A DNA stretch of 64,000 bases from Streptomyces griseus (GCF_900460065.1 NZ_UAVD01000052.1:124001-188000); one strand, 5' to 3'; positions 1 to 8,959 are shown, numbered from the stretch's first letter. The notes: a model not told the origin generated them from the letters alone. Program-made: numbers and translations.

Positions 1-1075
1 TGACGGTGACCGATGTTCCGGCTTCCTTCGCCAGTGCAGTGATCGTCGGCCGCCGCTCTGGGGGAACGCTCCAGAAGCGGATGCGCATCTCGCGGATCAG
101 GGCGTCTGGGAACCTGCGCCCCATTGGGTGGCGCTCGCCTCTGGCATTGGTCCCGTGGAAGGCCTTGTCGGCAATGTTCTCGGCCTGCGAACCGGCTCTG
201 AGGTGCCGAGGGTTATTGCAGTTGTTCCTGTAAGTACTCTCAGGGCACGTGTGGCGGATGACCGCGGGCCCAAGCTCCTTGTACGTCACCCCTTGGGAGA
301 GCGCATACGCGATGCGATGTGTCAAGGCTGCCTGGACGCCCTCCCACCTGAGCTGTCCGTATCCGAAGTGGTTGCGCGTCTTCGCCGTCCAGGGCCAGCA
401 AGCGTCGTCTCCGCCCCTGCGATCGATCCGAGCCCAGAACTCCGATACACGGGCCTCGCGGTCCAGTTCGACGAGATCTCCTGTCGAGATGCTCCACCCT
501 CCCTGTGGAGGCGTGACCGGCTCCGCCACCTTCTTCGCTCCTGTGCGGCCTTCTCTGCGGGCGACCCAAGTGTCCCGATTGTTTTCGCTCTTTGTCCCGG
601 GGAGCAGGTGGGCGGGATTACAACAGGGCTTGAAGTCGCACAGGTGTCTGAGCAGCGTGCTGCCCGGCAGGGCTTGCTGTAGCCCGCTGGCAAGGGTGAA
701 GGCCACGACATGTGCGCTCGCCGAGCCGGTCATGGCTTGGCCAGCAGCGGTGTGTCCGTATTTGTTGCCCTTGACGCCCTTGAAGGGCCAGCAAGCGTTC
801 ACTCCAGCTGAGTGGTCGACACGGTCCCAGAAACTCGCTTCCCGAAACTTACGGCGCTCAGGCGTCTCGGTGATGCCGTACCGCTCGCCACCATCAGTTA
901 CCCGTACTCCGGCTGTGCCGTGGAGGTGCTTATAGGTTCTCCCGTTGACCAACTGATTGATCCGAGACAACGTGCCCCCTAGCGCCGCCGCGGCCTCGGT
1001 TTGAGTCATCCGGCCGGACTGCACCACCTCCAACACCCACCGCGCTTCAGCGTCCGTCAGTGATCGTCTGACCAT
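1..1075 (-). CDS. Tandem-HNH endonuclease with flanking HTH segments (C-terminus cut by window edge)
   Basis: The frame is open from an ATG at 1075 to the left edge, giving 358 codons without a stop. Residues about 5-50 form a helix-turn-helix-like segment (MTQTEAAAALGGTLSRINQL). Two HNH-type modules follow. Module 1 is near 82-170, with FWDRVD, CWPF and the cluster CDFKPCCNPAHL. Module 2 is near 213-305, with FWARID, CWPW and CNNPRHL followed by a HPMGRRF stretch. A third, resolvase-like HTH starts near 321 (ALIREMR..TITALAKEAGTS). This matches phage or mobile HNH endonucleases, which usually carry one such module. An in-frame TAG lies four codons upstream of the ATG. No good ribosome binding site is visible, so a downstream GTG start is possible. 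The real length is unknown. Confidence 0.8.
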   Translation of the reverse strand, partial: MVRRSLTDAEARWVLEVVQSGRMTQTEAAAALGGTLSRINQLVNGRTYKHLHGTAGVRVTDGGERYGITETPERRKFREASFWDRVDHSAGVNACWPFKGVKGNKYGHTAAGQAMTGSASAHVVAFTLASGLQQALPGSTLLRHLCDFKPCCNPAHLLPGTKSENNRDTWVARREGRTGAKKVAEPVTPPQGGWSISTGDLVELDREARVSEFWARIDRRGGDDACWPWTAKTRNHFGYGQLRWEGVQAALTHRIAYALSQGVTYKELGPAVIRHTCPESTYRNNCNNPRHLRAGSQAENIADKAFHGTNARGERHPMGRRFPDALIREMRIRFWSVPPERRPTITALAKEAGTSVTV

Positions 1076-1382
1076 GCCGTAACGCTACGGTGCGGCACCG
1101 ACAAACGGACCCCCAGGACGGACAGACCGAATGCGGCTCTGTCGATGCCGTAAGCCGGCCCCCGGGGCCCACCAGAGCAGCACCTCCAAGCGGCAGGTTC
1201 GACCACCGCACCGATGGCTCGGCAAAACTGCGCAGCATCCGCCCTCTGTGAGCAACGCAGGCTGAGCCGGATCACAGGTCACAGAACGCAGGCCAACGGC
1301 ACCACGAGCAAATCGATCCAAGGCCAGTTAAGACCAGCAACGGATCACCCCTAACTAGAGGTTGCGCTCACCAAAGTGAGCA
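1076..1382. other. Intergenic stretch between divergent genes
   Basis: No convincing coding frame. It must hold the promoters of the divergent HNH and acetyltransferase genes, but no clear -10/-35 pair or operator was recognised. Confidence 0.5.
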
Positions 1383-1880
1383 ATGGCCAGCTCGGACTTA
1401 CCTAGCCTGCTCACCTTCAGCCGGGCCACCACAGCTCCGCTCATGGACGTGCGTGTAGAGACCGTCAGGGAAGTGAGTGGGGAGCTCGTCGATGCCTTCG
1501 GCCGGCTGTTGCCGCAGTTGTCTTCGAGGGCGAAGCCGCTCGGCTTTCAGGCGGTTCAGCGGATGGTGGCGTGTGATGTCAACACGGTTCTCGTCGCCAG
1601 GGCGGCCGGGGTGATCGTGGGAACTCTGACGCTGGTGATGTTTCCCGTGCCGTCTGGTTTGCGGGCCCGCGTCGAGGATGTGGTGGTGGACGGTTCGGCG
1701 CGAGGTCAGGGAGTGGCTGGTCTTCTCACCGGGGAGGCTCTGCGGATTGCTCGGGAGGCGGGTGCCCGCACGGTGGATCTGACCTCCCGGCCGGATCGTG
1801 CGGCGGCGAACCGGCTCTATGAGCGTCTCGGCTTCCGGAGCAGAGAGTCGACCGTCTATCGCGTCCCGCTCGACGAGTAG
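1383..1880 (+). CDS. GNAT-family N-acetyltransferase
   Basis: A 165-residue protein with the GNAT fold: motif A is RVEDVVVDGSARGQGVAGLL near residues 97-116, with the RGQGVA acetyl-CoA loop. The C-terminal part has VDLTSRPDRAAANRLYERLGF, the motif B region typical of the family. The substrate cannot be told. The first ATG is at 1383, but the conserved domain starts at MDVRVETV, so the ATG at 1443 may be the true start. It is convergent with the SsgA-domain gene and separated from it by a strong palindromic terminator. Confidence 0.85.
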   Translation: MASSDLPSLLTFSRATTAPLMDVRVETVREVSGELVDAFGRLLPQLSSRAKPLGFQAVQRMVACDVNTVLVARAAGVIVGTLTLVMFPVPSGLRARVEDVVVDGSARGQGVAGLLTGEALRIAREAGARTVDLTSRPDRAAANRLYERLGFRSRESTVYRVPLDE

Positions 1881-1967
1881 ACACACAACACCCTTGCTTG
1901 AGCCGGGCAAAGGCATCGAGCGCGGTTCCCGGGGGTGGACCGCCCGCGCACCAGAGGGTGCCGCAGG

Positions 1968-2007
1968 TGCGCGCCTTCGCGTGAGTCGACTCACGCGAAG
2001 GCGCGCA
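1968..2007. terminator. 40-bp perfect palindrome between convergent genes
   Basis: The arms TGCGCGCCTTCGCGTGAGTC and its exact complement meet at a GTCGAC centre without any loop spacer. It lies between the stop of the acetyltransferase (1880, plus) and the stop of the SsgA-domain gene (2022, minus). A bidirectional transcription terminator is the natural reading. No T tract is present, as is usual in streptomycetes. Confidence 0.75.
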
Positions 2008-2021
2008 GCTGCGGTCGTGTT

Positions 2022-3977
2022 CTACTCGCCGGGGCTGGGGCAGATGAGGTCTCGCAGTTCCTGTTCCCATGTGGCGAGGACGGCTGTTCGTGCTGTGGCA
2101 CTGGGGTTCTGTGGGAGCGGTTGGGTGGTTTCCAGGAATTCCAGGGCGTCATCGTGGTCCAGGGACAGCAGGGCGGTGCTGCCCGGCGGGCGCAGCCGGA
2201 TGAAGATGCGCTGTGTGTCGCCGGGTCGTTGTGGTCCGGGCCAGATGATGACGTCGCCGATGCCGACGCTGGTGTGGAGTCCGTCGGTCAGGAGTTCGCG
2301 TGCGAAGGTCCACTCCAGTTCCTCTTCGGTTCCTGCGTAGAAGACGGCCGTGACGGCGTAGGGGTCTTTCGTGCGGTAGGCGAGTTGGGTCAGGATGCGG
2401 TCGCCGCGGTCGTCTTCTGTGTGGTGCTGTCGCATCCACAGCTGCATGCGCTGTTCCAGCCCGTCGCCGGCGTCGTCTGTTCTCGTGGTCCACAGCTTCG
2501 TCGTTCTGCGGTCGTCGGTCAGGAGTTCTGACGGGTCGCTGGAACTGTTCTGCGAGGTGAGTTCCTTGTCCGGGTCTTCGGTGTCGTGCGTCCGGTTGAC
2601 GGTCTTTCTGCTGTCTCCGTGGCCGGCTGCGGTCGCGGTGGCGGCGGGCAGCAGAAGGAGGCTGCCGGGCTGGGCTGTGTAGGCGTCCAGGTCGGGCGGG
2701 GTCGGCGCTTGTTCGGGGATGGTGTGGCGGTGTGCCTGGTCCAGGCTCACCGCCGAGTCGGTGGCGATCAGCAGGTGGGCGGGGGTGAGGGGGCGGTTGG
2801 TCACGGCTGTGGTGTCCTGCGGGGTCAGGCCGGGCAGAGCCGTTTCGCCCGTGATCAGGTGCCCTCCTGGCGTTGTTCCGTGCGCCCAGGGATAGCCGGA
2901 GAGCGCGCTGAGGAGCAGCGGCCGCCAAGCGCCGGCGGGAACCCTGTCCGGGATGGTGGCGATGCGGCACCTGGTTCGCCCGTCGGCCGGGTGCTGGTGA
3001 AGCTGTTCGATGTGTGGTGGTCGGGCAGGCTGGAGCAGGTCGGTCAGGCGCCCCGCGGCCAGGCGGTCGATGCTGTGGGCGGGCGCGGGTGCACCGAAGC
3101 GCGTTGGGTCTGCGGTTCCGGGTGCTCTGACCTGCTGGTCAGATCGTTGGGAATTCCCGGCGAGTTCATGGGCGGCATAATCGATCAGAGCACTTTCATA
3201 TGCCTGCTTCATCAGCGCGTGGATTCGGATTCTTGAAGTAAAGGATCCACGGCTTTCCGGTTCTCCCGCCAACCGGAGTGCCGTGTACATGTTGCACGTG
3301 GTGTTCAATTCGATGTCGAAGCTTGTCCGCGCGAGCGATTCGGCCGATGGCCCGGCGGACGTGCTTGTCAGTCGGTAGTCGGGAAAGCCGGTGCCGGGGC
3401 GGGCGCCGAGAACGTGCTCCAGCCGCCGCCGGAACAGAGCCATGCGCAGAAAGGCGCTGGCGCTGGAGTACGTGGGGCCGGGGTCGGTCGTGCACGGCAG
3501 GAGCGTGGGGGTAAGGGGGTCCTCGGTGTGCATGAGGAGGTAGTGCCTGTTGTTGTCGGGCTCGCGGAGCAGCCATTCGTGGATGCCGGTCGTCCTCGTC
3601 GTGGCCGGGGGGCCGGCCGCGAGCAGCGCCCTGAGGTGGAGGGCGGGTGCGTGGTGTTCGGGGGTGCCGAGGACGCTGTTCATGGTCCAGCTGAAGGTGC
3701 GCAGCGGCCAGTTGCCGAGCCGGCATGGGTCGAGGGGGTCGTCCTCGGAGGCGTCGCCGGCGTCGGTGGTGGTGGCTTCCTGGGTTGTGCGGGCTGTGGG
3801 CTCCTGCTCGGCGTCGGGCCCTTCAGCGGATTCCCGGAGGCGGGTCTGCGCCTCGTCGGGGATGGGGTCGCTGAGAGCGCGCACGTGAGGGGCGCGCAGG
3901 CTGGAAGCGGCCATCAGGGCGGTGAACTCGTCGTCGTCGGCGGCGGTCGGCATCGCGTTGTCCTGGTGAAGACTCAT
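2022..3977 (-). CDS. Large protein with C-terminal SsgA-like (SALP) sporulation domain
   Basis: 651 residues. Residues about 513-630 match the SsgA/SsgB-like family: LAYRTKDPYAVTAVFY, then EWTFARELLTDGLHTSVGIGDVIIWP, then a strand with LRPPGSTALLSL and EFLETT. SsgA-like proteins are actinobacterial, steer septum site choice and cell-wall remodelling during sporulation, and are normally only about 130-150 residues. The roughly 500-residue N-terminal part (Ala/Thr/Pro-rich, with a compact block near 88-260) was not recognised. It overlaps the upstream sigma-like gene by 4 bp (ATGA), so the two are translationally coupled and probably work together. The N-terminal function is unknown; the C-terminal assignment is strong. 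Confidence 0.85.
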   Translation of the reverse strand: MSLHQDNAMPTAADDDEFTALMAASSLRAPHVRALSDPIPDEAQTRLRESAEGPDAEQEPTARTTQEATTTDAGDASEDDPLDPCRLGNWPLRTFSWTMNSVLGTPEHHAPALHLRALLAAGPPATTRTTGIHEWLLREPDNNRHYLLMHTEDPLTPTLLPCTTDPGPTYSSASAFLRMALFRRRLEHVLGARPGTGFPDYRLTSTSAGPSAESLARTSFDIELNTTCNMYTALRLAGEPESRGSFTSRIRIHALMKQAYESALIDYAAHELAGNSQRSDQQVRAPGTADPTRFGAPAPAHSIDRLAAGRLTDLLQPARPPHIEQLHQHPADGRTRCRIATIPDRVPAGAWRPLLLSALSGYPWAHGTTPGGHLITGETALPGLTPQDTTAVTNRPLTPAHLLIATDSAVSLDQAHRHTIPEQAPTPPDLDAYTAQPGSLLLLPAATATAAGHGDSRKTVNRTHDTEDPDKELTSQNSSSDPSELLTDDRRTTKLWTTRTDDAGDGLEQRMQLWMRQHHTEDDRGDRILTQLAYRTKDPYAVTAVFYAGTEEELEWTFARELLTDGLHTSVGIGDVIIWPGPQRPGDTQRIFIRLRPPGSTALLSLDHDDALEFLETTQPLPQNPSATARTAVLATWEQELRDLICPSPGE

Positions 3978-4831
3978 CGTGCTCCCCCCTCCTCCAGCTG
4001 GACGGTGTGCAGTCCGCTGGCAGAAATTCTGTTCCGGGCGCGGGCCAGGCGCCTCTCGAGCGCCTTGGGCGTCAGGCCCACGCGGTCGGCGGCCTCGGCC
4101 TGGGTGTAGCCCAGGGCCATCCAGCCGAGCGCCTCGCGCAGTTGTTCGTCGGGCAGCAGCGTGCGCAGCCGGGTGATGTCGTCGTGGGTGACGGCGGCCT
4201 GGGCGGGGTCGGTGGCGCGCTGGTCGGGGATGTCCTGCTGGGCGTAGAGGATGTCGTCGGTGTCGGCTGTGCGGTGGTTGAGTTCAGACTGTCCGACGTG
4301 GTGGTTCTTGTGCCAGCGGATATAGACGGGGCGGAAGGCGAGGATGGTCGCGCCGACGAAGTAGGTGGTGAGGCTGGCGCCGCCGTCGGGGGTCCACTTC
4401 CCGCGGACCAGGCCGTGTTCGCGGAAGAGGCTGCTGCCCTTGATGACGGTGTCGGTGACGACTTGGGTGCGGTCCTCGTAGGTCCAGGAGTCGGGCATCA
4501 TCGCCGGTGGTACCGGGCGGCCCATGCGGGCGGTGCGTTCGAAAATGTGGCCGCTGGCGGTCCAGGTGCTCAGCGTGCGCCATCCGTAGTCCATCAGCTC
4601 GGCGGTGAAGGTCCGGTAGTGCGGTCCTTCGAAGTTCCGCCGGCGGAGGAACGCGACGAGGCTGGCGTCGGCTTCCCGGAGCCGGGTGTGCGCTGCGGCG
4701 TCCGGGTCCGTGCTTGCGGTCAGGGAGCGTTCGAGGCCGCGCAGTTCGGCTGCGGGGTCTGTGTGGGTCTCCGCGTCGAGGTGGTGGACTTGGTCGTGGG
4801 GGGTGTGCCCCTTGACGTCTCCATCCTGCAC
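3974..4831 (-). CDS. Sigma-factor-like DNA-binding regulator (region-4-type HTH)
   Basis: 285 residues. The C-terminus has a sigma-70 region 4-type helix-turn-helix: LPDEQLREALGWMALGYTQ, then AEAADRVGLTPKALERRLARARNRI near residues 230-272. The middle (LMDYGWRTLSTWTASGHIFERT, TTYFVGATILAFRPVYIRW) resembles the divergent region 2 of streptomycete sigma-like proteins. Such proteins act with RNA polymerase or as simple DNA-binding regulators; which applies here cannot be seen. It is the first gene of a two-gene coupled operon with the SsgA-domain protein. A divergent membrane protein gene begins 190 bp away. Confidence 0.75.
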   Translation of the reverse strand: MQDGDVKGHTPHDQVHHLDAETHTDPAAELRGLERSLTASTDPDAAAHTRLREADASLVAFLRRRNFEGPHYRTFTAELMDYGWRTLSTWTASGHIFERTARMGRPVPPAMMPDSWTYEDRTQVVTDTVIKGSSLFREHGLVRGKWTPDGGASLTTYFVGATILAFRPVYIRWHKNHHVGQSELNHRTADTDDILYAQQDIPDQRATDPAQAAVTHDDITRLRTLLPDEQLREALGWMALGYTQAEAADRVGLTPKALERRLARARNRISASGLHTVQLEEGGAR

Positions 4832-5024
4832 ATCCGCTCCCTTGCCCTCGTCCCGGCCGCCGGTCCGTCTTCGTGGTCATAGGTGTGGTCCGGGTGTCTT
4901 CCCCCGGGCCGCCGCCCATCCAGGAGTGTGATGTGCGTCACGCGGGGGGACGGGGTGTGGGGGCCGCTAGACCTTCATCGAACGGCGCCGGTACCGCGGG
5001 GCCGCCCAGCAGACGGAGGACCTC

Positions 5025-5384
5025 ATGATGTACACACCCCCCGGCCCGGGCCCCGTGGGCGGCACGGGCGGCGACGCCGGGCGCGGCGCCGGGCAGGAGC
5101 CTTCTGTCCGCGACGCGGCACCGGGCTGTTCTCCGGGCCAGGTGGCGCAGGCCGCCCCTGGCCGGCAGGATCCGGCGAGCCGCGATCTGCCGCAGGGCCC
5201 CCAGGGTGAGGGGCCGCTGCTGGGCCTGCGCAGCGCGATCATCCTGATGCTGGGCATCCTCGTCGCCACGGCTGCCGGTGTCCTGACCTACAGCGCCCAG
5301 CAGGACCCGGCCACCGCGGCCCTCGCGGCAGGCGGTGCTTTCGCCGGCGGGGTCCTCTTCTTCCAGAAGATCATCGCCGGATAG
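5025..5384 (+). CDS. Small two-helix membrane protein
   Basis: 119 residues. The N-terminal 65 residues are Gly/Pro/Gln-rich and probably disordered. Two hydrophobic segments follow: LRSAIILMLGILVATAAGVL near 68-87, and TAALAAGGAFAGGVLFFQKI near 97-116. No catalytic motif is visible. It is divergent from the sigma-like gene and followed by a perfect hairpin terminator, so it is probably a single-gene unit. The first of two adjacent ATG codons is taken as start. Confidence 0.6.
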   Translation: MMYTPPGPGPVGGTGGDAGRGAGQEPSVRDAAPGCSPGQVAQAAPGRQDPASRDLPQGPQGEGPLLGLRSAIILMLGILVATAAGVLTYSAQQDPATAALAAGGAFAGGVLFFQKIIAG

Positions 5385-5457
5385 CGGCACGGCCCGGGCC
5401 CTGAGCGCCCCGTCGAGCAGAGCCGGCACGAGGCTCGTGCCCCGGCGTCTGCAACCC

Positions 5458-5501
5458 GGTGCCCGGCTCCGCCCCTTCCTCCAGGGGCGGAGCCGGGCAC
5501 C
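5458..5501 (+). terminator. Hairpin terminator, 18-bp perfect stem
   Basis: Arms 5458-5475 (GGTGCCCGGCTCCGCCCC) and 5484-5501 are exact complements around an 8-nt loop, 74 bp after the stop of the membrane protein gene. Confidence 0.8.
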
Positions 5502-5748
5502 GGAACGCCCCCTCCCCGCCGGCCGCCCCGCCGCCCCCTCCCCCGATCCCGCTCACAGCGGGGCCGCGGCACCCGCCTCCTGCCCGCGGGCCGCGTTCAC
5601 CGGCCAGCAGCCTCCGAGACCGGCCTCGGACGGCAATGAGCAGCGGCGTGAGCATGGCAGCGGACGGTGAAGCCGAGCGAAGCGGGGGCGCTCGTCACCC
5701 GTGAACCCGACGCCGTGGGCGGCGAACAGTCCCTGGCTCTGCGCCGGC

Positions 5749-5826
5749 CGGGGCAAGATCCGCCAGGCGTGCCGTGAGGGCCAGGAGGACCAGCTCGCCG
5801 CCCTCGGCCTGGTCCTCAACGCCGAT
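5749..5826 (+). pseudogene. Tn3-family transposase fragment
   Basis: The frame reads GKIRQACREGQEDQLAALGLVLNA. This matches the conserved C-terminal stretch of Tn3-family DDE transposases (usually YREGMEDQLGALGLVLNA). Only about 25 codons remain and the frame runs into unrelated sequence just upstream of the kinase-Hsp70 gene. This is a relic with no likely function. The identification rests on one short motif. Confidence 0.6.
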
Positions 5827-5893
5827 AACCTACGTGGGAGCGGCGGGCGTTGGCGCCGGGCCGTGGTGGGTGCTGAGGGCGAAGGGGGCTGGG

Positions 5894-8350
5894 GTGGAGC
5901 CGCTGAGGGCCGGAGATCCGGAGTCGGTGGGTGGGTTCGTACTGCGGGGCCGGCTGGGTGCTGGCGGGATGGGCGAGGTGTTTCTGGGCCGGTCGCCGGG
6001 TGGGCGGGCGGTAGCGGTGAAGGTAGTGCATCCGCATCTGGCGCGGCAGGAAGAGTTCCGGCAGCGGTTCGCACGGGAGGTGGCGGCGGCGCGGGCGGTG
6101 AGCGGGGCGTTCACGGCTCCGGTCATGGCGGCGGGTCCTGAGGACGATCGGCCGTGGATCGCGACCGTCTACGTTCCGGGTCCTGATCTGGCGACAGCGG
6201 TCGGTGTGGCGGGGCCGTTGCCGGAAGGCGCGGTGTGGCGGCTGGCGGCGGGGCTGGTGGAGGCCTTGCAGGCCATTCACGTGGTGGGGGTAGTGCATCG
6301 GGATCTGAAGCCGTCGAACGTGCTGGTGGCCGCCGACGGGCCGCGGGTGATCGATTTCGGAATCGCGCGGACGCTGGAGGACACCCCACTGACGATGACC
6401 GGCCTGGTGGTGGGGACGGCGGGCTTCATGGCGCCCGAGCAGGCCGAGGGCGGCAAGGTCGGTTCGGCCTGTGACGTGTTCGCGCTGGGGGCGGTGATCG
6501 CCTTCGCCGCCACGGGGGCGGGCCCTTTCGGGGAGGGCCCGCAGCTGGCGGTTCTCCGCCGGGTGGTCGGCGGGCGGCCCCGGCTGGACGGGCTCACGGG
6601 CCCGTTGCGTGAGCTGGTCGAGGCGTGTCTGGCGAAGGATCCCCGTGACCGGCCTGCGCTCGCGACGTTGCTGGAGCGGATCGGCGCGCATTGGGAGCCG
6701 GCGGACGAGTTCCGCGGCGGCTCTCCCTGGCCGGAGGCCGTCACCACTCTCATCCAGCGGCACGCCACGCCCCCGACCGCCCCTTACACCGAAGCCGCCG
6801 GGGCCACGGCGCCGCCGGACGGCGGACCGAACGCGGCGCGGCGGGCGCGTCGGGCCGTCGGCATCGACTTCGGGACGACGAACTCGGCGGTCGCCGTCAT
6901 GGAGGGCGGCGAGGTCTTGTTGATCCCCAACGCCCAGGGCAGGCATACCACTCCCAGCCTGGTGGCCCTCACCGCCGAGGGGGACGCGCTGGTCGGCACG
7001 GACGCCGAGCGGCAGGCCCTTGCCAACCCCGGCTTCACCGCGGGCGCCGCCATGCTGTGGCTGGGCACCGACTGGCGTGTCGCGCGGGGCGGGGTACGGC
7101 TGACCGCCGAGGACGTCGCCGGGCTGGTCCTCGCCCGCCTGCGCGAGGACGCCGAGGCCTACCTCGGCGAGCCGGTCACCGACGCGGTGCTGGCGGTGCC
7201 CGCTGGTTTCCGTCGCGACCAGCGTGCCGCGCTGGTCGCGGCCGGTGAACGGGCCGGGCTCAACGTTCTGCGGCTGGTCAACGTGCCTACGGCCGTGGCG
7301 ACGTCCTACGGGCCGAACCGGGACGACCTCACTGTCCTGGTCTTCGATCTCGGCGGGGGCACCCTCGACGTCTCCCTCATCGAACTCGGTGACGGCGTCG
7401 TGGAGATCAGGGCCACCGCGGGCGACAGCCGCCTCGGCGGCAACGACTGGGACCAGCGGATCGTCGAGCACCTGACCGACCATGTGCGGCGGCGGCACGG
7501 CGTGGATCTCACCGGCGATGTCGCCGCGATCCAGCGGCTGCGCGAGGCGGCCGAGACGGCAAGGATCGAACTGTCGGCGGCGCGTACCACGACCGTCCGG
7601 CTGCCTTATCTCGCCACCGGTCCGGACAGCCCCGTCCACCTTGAAGAGGAACTGACCCGCGAGGAGTTGGAGAGGCTCACCCAGGACCTGCTGGAACGCT
7701 GCCGAACCCCGGTCGAAAACGTCCTCGCCGACGCCGGGTGCACGCTCGCCGATATCGATCAGGTCGTCCTGACGGGCGGTGCCGCCCTGATGCCTGCGGT
7801 GGGCGACCTGGTCCGCCGGCTCACGGGCGGCCAGGGGTCCTACCAGCGTCTGAGCCCGGAGGCCGTTGTCCATGGCGCGGTGCTCCAGGCAGGCATCCTG
7901 ACCGGGGAGGTGAAGGACGTGCTGCTCCTGGACGTCGCCCCCTACTCGATCGGCGTCGAAACGCACGACGGGACCATGAAGAAGCTGCTCCAGCGGAACA
8001 CGACCATCCCCACGAGGCGCTCCGACGTCTTCACCACGCACACGGACGACCAGCCCATGGTGTTATTCCACATCGTGGAGGGCGAGCGAAAGGACGCCGC
8101 GCGGAACTGGCCCCTCGCCGTCCTCGAACTCGCCCTGCCTCCCGCTCCTCGCGGTGTGCCCATGATCGAGGTGACGGTCGACTGCACCGCCAGCGACGAT
8201 CTTCATATCAAGGTCAGGGATCTGGGCACGGGCAACGAGACGTCCGCCACGGTCGGCCAGGCGACGAAGGAACGAGCGGCGGCGCTCCTGCGCTCCTCCC
8301 GCTGGGCCCGCCTGCGTGATCTCGTCCCTGTGACTCACCCGGCCTGTTGA
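5894..8350 (+). CDS. Ser/Thr protein kinase fused to Hsp70 (DnaK-like) chaperone
   Basis: 818 residues from a GTG at 5894, chosen because GAAGGGGG lies 5-8 bases upstream and the kinase domain starts at once; an ATG at 5774 is in frame but adds unlike sequence. Residues 14-265 are a Hanks-type kinase: loop GAGGMGEVF, Lys43 in AVKVV, HRDLKPSN at 135-142, DFG at 154-156, APEQ near 180. After a Pro/Ala linker, residues 320-818 are an Hsp70: DFGTTNS at 325-331, DLGGGTLDVSLIELGDG, then a beta substrate domain (LLDVAPYSIGVETHDGTM, NTTIPTRRSDVFTTHTDDQP, GERKDAARN). The helical lid is cut to about 40 residues. No membrane helix separates the halves, so both should be cytoplasmic. The kinase may act on chaperone clients or on the Hsp70 itself; that is inference. 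Confidence 0.93.
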   Translation: MEPLRAGDPESVGGFVLRGRLGAGGMGEVFLGRSPGGRAVAVKVVHPHLARQEEFRQRFAREVAAARAVSGAFTAPVMAAGPEDDRPWIATVYVPGPDLATAVGVAGPLPEGAVWRLAAGLVEALQAIHVVGVVHRDLKPSNVLVAADGPRVIDFGIARTLEDTPLTMTGLVVGTAGFMAPEQAEGGKVGSACDVFALGAVIAFAATGAGPFGEGPQLAVLRRVVGGRPRLDGLTGPLRELVEACLAKDPRDRPALATLLERIGAHWEPADEFRGGSPWPEAVTTLIQRHATPPTAPYTEAAGATAPPDGGPNAARRARRAVGIDFGTTNSAVAVMEGGEVLLIPNAQGRHTTPSLVALTAEGDALVGTDAERQALANPGFTAGAAMLWLGTDWRVARGGVRLTAEDVAGLVLARLREDAEAYLGEPVTDAVLAVPAGFRRDQRAALVAAGERAGLNVLRLVNVPTAVATSYGPNRDDLTVLVFDLGGGTLDVSLIELGDGVVEIRATAGDSRLGGNDWDQRIVEHLTDHVRRRHGVDLTGDVAAIQRLREAAETARIELSAARTTTVRLPYLATGPDSPVHLEEELTREELERLTQDLLERCRTPVENVLADAGCTLADIDQVVLTGGAALMPAVGDLVRRLTGGQGSYQRLSPEAVVHGAVLQAGILTGEVKDVLLLDVAPYSIGVETHDGTMKKLLQRNTTIPTRRSDVFTTHTDDQPMVLFHIVEGERKDAARNWPLAVLELALPPAPRGVPMIEVTVDCTASDDLHIKVRDLGTGNETSATVGQATKERAAALLRSSRWARLRDLVPVTHPAC

Positions 8351-8560
8351 ATGCTCGTGTTCCCGCGTCGTACTCCACCTCGACATCGACGCGATCGACG
8401 GAACCGGGGGCTGCCGGCTCGTGCCACGGAAGGCACGTCTTCGGCACCGGTTGCCCGGCCGGTGAGGCCTGTCCGGCTGTCCGCCGGCCGCCGGTTCGCT
8501 GGGGGCCGCCCAGGAATCGTCCAGAGTTCGTCCAGAGGACGAGCTCCGGCGCAGGGGTTG

Positions 8561-8959
8561 TCAGGTGCGTCCTTGGCGTTGTGCGGGGACGGTCTGCTGG
8601 TGGGCGGTGTGTTCCTGGTCTATGGCGCGTTGGAGGTGCCAGAGGGTGACCGCGGGGAGGTGTCCTCCGAGCCGGGCGGCGGCCCGGAGGTTTTCGACCG
8701 CACCGGCCAGGAGAGTCCTGGCGGGGTGCCCGGGGGCGCCGGGCCGGGCGGTGTGACCGGGGTCGCCGGGCGGGGCGGGAACGTCCGCTGCGGCGGTTTC
8801 GAGGAGGTCGGCGAGTTCGGTGATGCCGGGGTCCTCGGGTACGTGTCCGCCCCAGCGGGTGGCTGCGTCGGCGAGCTGGGTGAGACGGCGGTCGCGGCCG
8901 GCTGCCAGGCGTTTGGAGAGCTCCCGGTTGATCACCCCGGGATTTGTCCCCCAGGTCAC
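8561..8959 (-). CDS. Hypothetical protein, last gene of an accessory operon
   Basis: 132 residues, not recognised. It is rich in Ala, Leu and Arg, with a charged N-terminus (NRELSKRLAAGRDRRLTQLADAATRWGG) and a Pro/Gly linker near 68-82. It follows the 418-residue gene by 64 bp in the same direction and is probably co-transcribed. The start could also be the internal GTG eight codons in. No signal peptide or membrane helix. Confidence 0.55.
   Translation of the reverse strand: MTWGTNPGVINRELSKRLAAGRDRRLTQLADAATRWGGHVPEDPGITELADLLETAAADVPAPPGDPGHTARPGAPGHPARTLLAGAVENLRAAARLGGHLPAVTLWHLQRAIDQEHTAHQQTVPAQRQGRT

Noticed and set aside
5816..8041. 741-codon antisense frame over the kinase-Hsp70 gene
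   Set aside because: A shadow of a clearly coding plus-strand gene with all kinase and Hsp70 motifs.
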